From positions 1 to 64,000 of the forward strand of contig NZ_QAAA01000008.1 in NCBI RefSeq assembly GCF_003046545.1: a stretch of DNA of 64,000 bases, read 5' to 3'. Below, in pieces: positions 59,546 to 64,000 of this stretch. The notes beneath the pieces were generated by a model. It was not told the DNA's origin and made no database searches. It saw only the letters and a program-made list of their open reading frames with translations. Numbering within the stretch: position 1 is the stretch's first letter; each line of letters starts with the position of its first letter. The stretch is from Rhodovulum imhoffii (GTDB taxonomy: Bacteria; Pseudomonadota; Alphaproteobacteria; Rhodobacterales; Rhodobacteraceae). A program made the position numbers and the translations under genes.

Positions 59546-60092
59546 ATCCGTCATGAAATCTGCGCATTTCCGCCAGCGGGCGGTCACGGGAAACCGGCAC
59601 CCAAGGCAGATCGTAACCTGTTTTGGGGAACCCTGGGGGCACATCTTCTCGCATTGAGCACTGGAAAAGTGCTGGCGGCAGCAAGATCCGGGCGGTCACC
59701 GACAATGACGGGGTCGACAATCACTCCGGCGAGACGATGTTCTTCGCCGTTCCTCCGTAAGGGCCTGGAACATCTGGGTGCGCGGGAGCGCGCCCCTGCC
59801 TTTCGGATGCCTTGAATGCGGCCTTTGGGCCGACGCAGCTTGATCCGCCTCGCGGGCGGAACCGTCGGCATGATGTCCACCCGGCCGACCGCTGATCGGT
59901 GGCGCCCCCGCTGCCGGAATTGTGAGGGACGCGTCACCGGAGCCCTTCCGATATTGCAAGACTGGCCAACACATCGGGGGCGCCGAATCAGGCGCAAATG
60001 CACGGCAGGACGTGCCCTGACGGGGGAACGGTTTTCAAGGGTTCCTTGCGTCACCGCGCGGATGCCATGCCGCCCCTCCGGCCTGAGCGTTC
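59546..60092. other. 547-bp stretch without a recognised gene
   Basis: The gap between the dehydrogenase and the LysR gene (convergent) has no frame with a recognisable motif or sensible start. Composition is mixed, and short coding-like pieces break in all frames (for example a plus-strand run to a stop near 59758), which looks like decayed DNA. No inverted repeats typical of an IS end were found. Confidence 0.4.
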
Positions 60093-60980
60093 CTATTTGG
60101 CCTGGAACTGCTCCAGAATCATGTTCCGGGCCGCAGTGAGCCGTGGCGTCCGCATCCCTGCCTTCAACCAATAGAGAAAGTAGTCCACTTTCGGATCGCC
60201 ACTGGGCCCGTCCACGGAAATCAGAGTCCCGGCGGCAATCTCCCTTCTGGCCAGGTAGGTTGGAAGAACCGACCATCCAAAGCCGGCGATTACGAGATTG
60301 CGAAGACAGCGCAAGTCCGGCGCGGTCGCGCATTCATTGGTATTCCCAATGTCAATGCCGTTATGGCCGAGCCACTGGCGAATGAACTGGCGGCCCATTT
60401 CATAGGCGACGAACGGCGTACTCAAAAGTGTCCGGGGCAGATCGTCCGGAAGCTCGAACCGGCGTTCCCAGCTTTTTGGAACGGCAAGGATGAGTTCTTC
60501 ACTCCCAAGCCTTGCATAGCCGATCTTCGGGTCCGCCGGAACGTTGATTCCGAACCCGAAATCCGCCGCGCCGCTTTCCAGAGCCAGCAGCGATTCCTCG
60601 CCAGGGGCAGGGGAAAAGCGAAGGGCAAGGTTGTTTTCGGTCAAGGCCCTCAGGCGCGGGCCGACAAGATCGGAGAGGATATCAGAAGGGCCCGACAAAA
60701 GGATGCTGCCGCTCAGATGTACGGACCGGGCCTGGGTTTCCGCGAACACGGATTCAAGGTGATCGATCGACCCACCGATCCTCAGGGCAAGCTCCTCGGC
60801 CACTTTGGTGGGCGCCACACCGCGCGGGTGACGCTCAAACAATTGCCGCCCGAACTGCGCCTCAAGGCTTGAGATATGCTGTGAAATGGCGGGCTGCGTC
60901 ATCCCCAACAGATCGGCCGCCCGTGAAATGGAGCGTTGCCTGAAAACTTCGCAGAAACTTCGGAGGAGCAGAAGGGACAT
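60093..60980 (-). CDS. LysR-family transcriptional regulator
   Basis: A 295-residue LysR-type regulator. The N-terminal winged helix reads MSLLLLRSFCEVFRQRSISR, AADLLGMTQPAISQHISSLE and FGRQLFERHPRGVAPT. The effector domain (about residues 90-295) includes GESLLALESG-type ligand-pocket sequence and WSVLPTYLARREIAAG near the C terminus. It is divergent from the DUF1269-hydrolase pair with an AT-rich palindrome 8 bp from its start, so it most likely controls that pair and itself. The inducer is unknown. Confidence 0.92.
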   Translation of the reverse strand: MSLLLLRSFCEVFRQRSISRAADLLGMTQPAISQHISSLEAQFGRQLFERHPRGVAPTKVAEELALRIGGSIDHLESVFAETQARSVHLSGSILLSGPSDILSDLVGPRLRALTENNLALRFSPAPGEESLLALESGAADFGFGINVPADPKIGYARLGSEELILAVPKSWERRFELPDDLPRTLLSTPFVAYEMGRQFIRQWLGHNGIDIGNTNECATAPDLRCLRNLVIAGFGWSVLPTYLARREIAAGTLISVDGPSGDPKVDYFLYWLKAGMRTPRLTAARNMILEQFQAK

Positions 60981-60987
60981 ACACCAT

Positions 60988-61005
60988 ATATAAAAATATT
61001 TATAT
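60988..61005. promoter_or_regulatory. Probable LysR operator (AT-rich palindrome)
   Basis: ATATAAA-AATA-TTTATAT, a perfect 7-bp inverted repeat with a 4-bp spacer, lies in the 126-bp gap between the divergent LysR and DUF1269 genes. It fits the T-N11-A, A+T-rich dyad bound by LysR-type proteins. The surrounding 60983-61035 is strikingly AT-rich compared with its flanks. Confidence 0.6.
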
Positions 61006-61106
61006 CAGGTGGCAATTAGAATTATTTCTTTTCTGGCAAATACTCCCCGATATTGGCATCACAGACGCAACACCGGCGTCGCAACCCACATCGAGGAAAC
61101 ACCGAA

Positions 61107-61595
61107 ATGTCCAAACTTATCGCCATCACCTTTGACGACGCCGCCACCGCCTTCGATATGAAAGCCCGGCTCGTTTCCATGCAGGACGACTACCTCCTGC
61201 AACTCGACGACATCGTCGTCGTCACGAACGAAGAGGGCAAACCCAGACTTCACCAGGCGACGGACCTGACCACCCTGGGCGCCATCAACGGCGGCTGGTG
61301 GGGCATGTTCATCGGACTTATCTTCCTCAACCCGCTTCTCGGCATGGCCGTTGGCGCAGCCTCCGGCGCCCTTGGCGGTCGGCTTGCCGATATCGGGATC
61401 GACGACCGGTTCATGAAAGACGTCGGCCAGACGCTGAAAAACGGGAAGGCCGCCGTCTTCGTCCTCGTCCGCGATCTGACGCAGGACAAGGTTCTGGACG
61501 GAATCGAAGCCTTCCGCGGCAAAGGTAACGTCTTCACCACCTCGCTGTCGCAAAAGGACGAGAATGCGCTCCGCGAGGCTCTCGAGGCCGCCTGA
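61107..61595 (+). CDS. DUF1269-family protein
   Basis: A 162-residue protein of the DUF1269 family. It starts MSKLIAITFDDAATAFDMKA and has LDDIVVVTNEEGKPRLHQAT, a glycine-rich hydrophobic hairpin (GWWGMFIGLIFLNPLLGMAV, then GAASGALGGRLADIGID) probably inserted in the membrane, and FMKDVGQTLKNGKAAVFVLV. The role of the family is not established; members are often stress-related. ATG 61107 has a GAGGAAA site. It is followed 78 bp later by the hydrolase gene. Confidence 0.88.
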   Translation: MSKLIAITFDDAATAFDMKARLVSMQDDYLLQLDDIVVVTNEEGKPRLHQATDLTTLGAINGGWWGMFIGLIFLNPLLGMAVGAASGALGGRLADIGIDDRFMKDVGQTLKNGKAAVFVLVRDLTQDKVLDGIEAFRGKGNVFTTSLSQKDENALREALEAA

Positions 61596-61673
61596 GCGGA
61601 CCCAAAGCATCCTGTGGCGCCGCAATGACCGCGGTGCCGCGCTCCCCCACACCCACAGGAAACGGAGATACCA

Positions 61674-62630
61674 ATGAAAATGCGTAATGAAGAATTCATC
61701 AGCAACGGGACGACCTGCAGAGGCGTTCTCTATCTTCCTGAACATACCGATGGGCCGCATCCTTGCATTGTCATGGCACATGGCTTCGGACTGACCCACG
61801 ACAGTGGCCTGATGCCCTTCAAGGAAGCTTTCGTGGAGGCCGGCTACGCTGTCTTTGCCTTCGACTACCGGACATTCGGTTCGAGCGATGGCACCCCGCG
61901 CGACGTGATGAACCCGTTTCACCAGGTCGACGACTACCTGGCCGCACTGGCCCATGCCCGGTCGACCGAAGAGGTGGATGCCGCGCGGATTGCGCTCTGG
62001 GGCACGTCCTTTGCCGGCGGCCTCGTGACCGTGGCGGCAGCGCGTGATGGCCAGGTGCAGGCCACGATCTCACAATGCCCCATGATGGATGGTCTGGCGG
62101 CAACGGCCGGACTCATCGGGTATGCCGGGATTGGCCAGGGCATGCGGCTGTCATGGCATGCCACAGTGGATGCGGTACGATCCATATTCGGGGCGCGGCG
62201 GCGCTATGTCGGTGCTGCGGGCAAGCCCGGCGACCTCGCCATGATGACAGCCGACGATTGCTACGATGGCTATGTACCGATCCTTGCGGACAATGCGAAC
62301 AACCGCGTCGCGGCAATCGTTTCCATGTATCTTCCCTTCTTCCGCCCGGTCAGCAAGGCACACAAGGTAACCGCCCCCGCACTGCTCCTGATCTGTGAAA
62401 AGGATACGGTCGCCCCTGCGAAAGTCGCGAAAAAGGCGGCGGAAAAGATGCCAACCGCAGAGACGCGGCTCTACGATATCGGTCACTTCGATGTTTATAC
62501 CGGCAAGGGGTTCGAAATGTCCCTGAAGGACCAGATCGAATTTCTCGGCCGCGTCCTGCCCGTCCGTGAAGCGGCATCCGCAGCCCCGGAGAATGCGGTG
62601 CCTGCCGCCAGCGCGACCGGGGCGGCTTAA
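61674..62630 (+). CDS. Alpha/beta hydrolase
   Basis: A 318-residue alpha/beta-hydrolase. The oxyanion region is MAHGFGLTHDSGL, the nucleophile elbow GTSFAGG (Ser about residue 111), the acid Asp in LLICEKDTVAP and the catalytic His in DIGHFDVYTGKG. The layout resembles the DUF1100/dienelactone-like hydrolase group found near LysR regulators. No signal peptide is present. The C-terminal 25 residues are alanine-rich and probably disordered. An AAACGGAGA site precedes ATG 61674. Confidence 0.85.
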   Translation: MKMRNEEFISNGTTCRGVLYLPEHTDGPHPCIVMAHGFGLTHDSGLMPFKEAFVEAGYAVFAFDYRTFGSSDGTPRDVMNPFHQVDDYLAALAHARSTEEVDAARIALWGTSFAGGLVTVAAARDGQVQATISQCPMMDGLAATAGLIGYAGIGQGMRLSWHATVDAVRSIFGARRRYVGAAGKPGDLAMMTADDCYDGYVPILADNANNRVAAIVSMYLPFFRPVSKAHKVTAPALLLICEKDTVAPAKVAKKAAEKMPTAETRLYDIGHFDVYTGKGFEMSLKDQIEFLGRVLPVREAASAAPENAVPAASATGAA

Positions 62631-62648
62631 GACCGCCCGGCAAGAGGA

Positions 62649-62708
62649 GGTTTCTGCCTCATCGCGCATGCCGGGAGTCCCCCGGAGAGTGACGATAAGG
62701 CAGAAACC
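62649..62708 (+). terminator. Long nested inverted repeat after the hydrolase gene
   Basis: Two 16-base arms (62649-62664, GGTTTCTGCCTCATCG, and 62693-62708) are complementary except for one position and enclose a second 5-bp hairpin (CCGGG...CCCGG, 62671-62685). It starts 19 bases past the stop codon. It could be a terminator, but the arm length and outward GGTTTCTGCC ends also suit a small mobile repeat. Confidence 0.5.
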
Positions 62709-63084
62709 GCCCCGCCGAGCGACGGCAAAAAGGCCGCCAAAGGCAGGTACGGCCTATGCGCAAACACTGTTCGTCGGGACATCGGGATCGCCCCGGACGA
62801 CCTCAAGGTCAAAGACAGGATGACCGGGCCGGACCGCCTGAAGGTATTTCCAAAATCCGTATCAGGCGCCGCCCAAAAAACGCCCGAAGGCCGGAAGACC
62901 CGGCCAGGCACTCCCGGTCGCGACATGTCCGGCGAACACTCCCCCCGCAAACGACTGAAACTGTCCAGACGCACCGGGCCATCTCTCAAAAACATGGTTG
63001 AGAACGACGCCGGCTCCTGCCGATTTCAGGACCTCCCTTCGCGGGGCGCTGCACGGGGGCAGCGAAAACGGCCCCGGACCACCT
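62709..63084. other. 376-bp stretch without a recognised gene
   Basis: Between the inverted repeat and the glcF stop codon I find no frame with a motif or credible start; long open frames here are arginine/proline-rich artefacts of high G+C. Nothing regulatory was identified. Confidence 0.5.
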
Positions 63085-64000
63085 TCAGGACCCCAGCGCA
63101 CGGGGACGCGGCCCGCCGGTCGCCCAGTCCAGAAGTTCTACCGTGTGCACCACCGGCACATCGGTTCCCGAACCGATCTGCACCATGCACCCGATATTCC
63201 CGGCGGCGATCACCTGTGGGGCCTTCGCCTCCAGCGTCGCGACCTTGCGGGCCTTCAACTGCCCGGCAATCTCCGGCTGCAAAAGGTTGTAAGTTCCCGC
63301 CGACCCACAGCAAAGATGACTGTCAGCCGGTTCGACCACTTCGAACCCCGCCCGGATCAGCAGCGCCTTCGGCGCGGATGTCACCTTCTGCCCATGCTGC
63401 AAGGAACAGGCGGAATGATACGCCACCCGCAATCCGCCGGCACCTTCGGGCAGATCCAGGAGGCAGAGCATCTCGCTCACGTCCTTTGCCCTTGCGGCCA
63501 CCGTTTGTGCCGCATCGGCCAGGGCAGTGGTGCGGAACATGTGCCCATAATCCTTCACGGTCGTGCCGCAGCCGCTGGTATTGATGACAATGGCGTCCAG
63601 CCCCTCACCTTCGATCTCCGCCATCCAGGCGCGGATATTGGCCTCGGCCTGCGCATGGCTGCCCGTCGTGCGCCCCATATGATGGTTCAGCGCCCCGCAG
63701 CACCCCGCGCCCCGCGCCACGACCACCTCACATCCCAGCCGCCGCAGCAGCCGGATGGTCGCATCGTTGATATCCGTGTTCAGAACCTTCTGCGCGCAGC
63801 CCGTCATCAGGGCCACGCGCACACGGCGCTGCCCGTGCGCGGGGAAGACCTGGGGCGCATCGTTGGGGCTGGGCCCGGTCACCCGGTCAGGCGCCATGGC
63901 CAGCATCGCCCGCAAACGTATATCGGGCATCAGCCGCGCCAGCGGCCGCCCCAGCCGTGCCAGCCGCAGGGCCTGGCGAAACCGCGCCGGGTAGGGCAGC
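63085..64000 (-). CDS. glcF: Glycolate oxidase iron-sulfur subunit, C-terminal part (cut by window edge)
   Basis: The last 305 codons of GlcF; the frame stays open to the right edge (first full codon at 63999), so the N-terminal ferredoxin-like part lies outside. The two CCG domains are clear: TGCAQKVLNTDINDATIRLL with GAGCCGALNHHMG, and YHSACSLQHGQ with HLCCGSAGTYNLLQPEIAGQ. NTSGCGTTVKDYG lies between. GlcF carries electrons from the flavin subunits GlcD/GlcE during glycolate oxidation. The internal ATG at 63930 is not the true start. Confidence 0.93.
   Translation of the reverse strand, partial: LPYPARFRQALRLARLGRPLARLMPDIRLRAMLAMAPDRVTGPSPNDAPQVFPAHGQRRVRVALMTGCAQKVLNTDINDATIRLLRRLGCEVVVARGAGCCGALNHHMGRTTGSHAQAEANIRAWMAEIEGEGLDAIVINTSGCGTTVKDYGHMFRTTALADAAQTVAARAKDVSEMLCLLDLPEGAGGLRVAYHSACSLQHGQKVTSAPKALLIRAGFEVVEPADSHLCCGSAGTYNLLQPEIAGQLKARKVATLEAKAPQVIAAGNIGCMVQIGSGTDVPVVHTVELLDWATGGPRPRALGS

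Noticed and set aside
56900-59644. 914-codon minus-strand open frame opposite the peptidase and dehydrogenase genes
   Set aside because: It mirrors three real plus-strand genes, is arginine/glycine-rich and has no motif of its own.

Overview
The window is a chromosomal segment of a high-G+C alphaproteobacterium, almost certainly order Rhodobacterales (Rhodobacter/Roseobacter group). Support comes from the gene set and order: aapJQMP, an ATP12-family F1-ATPase chaperone, an NDUFS4-like complex I subunit, a BioYMN biotin ECF transporter, a rpsM-rpsK-rpoA-rplQ block next to a Deg protease, RarA, CrcB and RluC, a Hint-domain secreted protein, and a LuxI of the kind common in this order. No plasmid or phage core genes are visible. 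The window starts inside an IS630-type transposase and ends inside glcF.

Layout. 1-2433: truncated transposase, an SDR oxidoreductase, argB and a SixA-like phosphatase. 2430-11254 (all minus): AapJQMP amino-acid ABC transporter, then a tightly packed housekeeping run (ATP12 chaperone, HAD phosphatase, RluC, FluC/CrcB, RarA). 11278-13988 (minus): Deg-type periplasmic protease, then a luxR-luxI quorum-sensing pair. 14302-19531 (minus): rplO-secY-adk-rpsM-rpsK-rpoA-rplQ, closed by a strong terminator. 19700-23606: a type I secretion pair (HlyD-like and ABC exporter) where rpmD/rpsE would be expected, followed by nested IS3/IS5 remnants. 24277-30193: aconitase, a DUF1223 thioredoxin-fold protein, an LpxL-type acyltransferase, a divergent FliG-like protein and tRNA-Arg. 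30439-38219: modABC, bioYMN, an NDUFS4-like subunit and uvrB. 38226-41254: a Hint-domain protein, a very AT-rich gap, a small triple-repeat protein, a 0.78-kb gene-free stretch and tRNA-Leu. 41300-48825: a Lrp regulator divergent from bifunctional putA, rhomboid protease, DUF1523 protein, panC and panB. 48965-59545: an island built around a dipeptide-type ABC transporter (binding protein, two permeases, one fused double-ATPase), creatinase, L,D-transpeptidase, a glycosyltransferase-like protein, a P1 (DmpA-type) aminopeptidase and a succinate-semialdehyde-type dehydrogenase. 60093-64000: a LysR regulator divergent from a DUF1269 protein and an alpha/beta hydrolase, then the C-terminal part of glcF.

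How it fits together. Most of the window is conserved core metabolism in tight operons with 4-bp ATGA overlaps. The lineage-specific parts are the luxRI pair between rplQ and the Deg protease, the type I exporter that separates rplO-rplQ from the rest of the ribosomal-protein cluster, the Hint/repeat-protein locus, and the creatinase-peptidase-transporter island. The last suggests uptake and breakdown of a guanidino or beta-amino-acyl compound to an aldehyde that is then oxidised; that pathway is inference.
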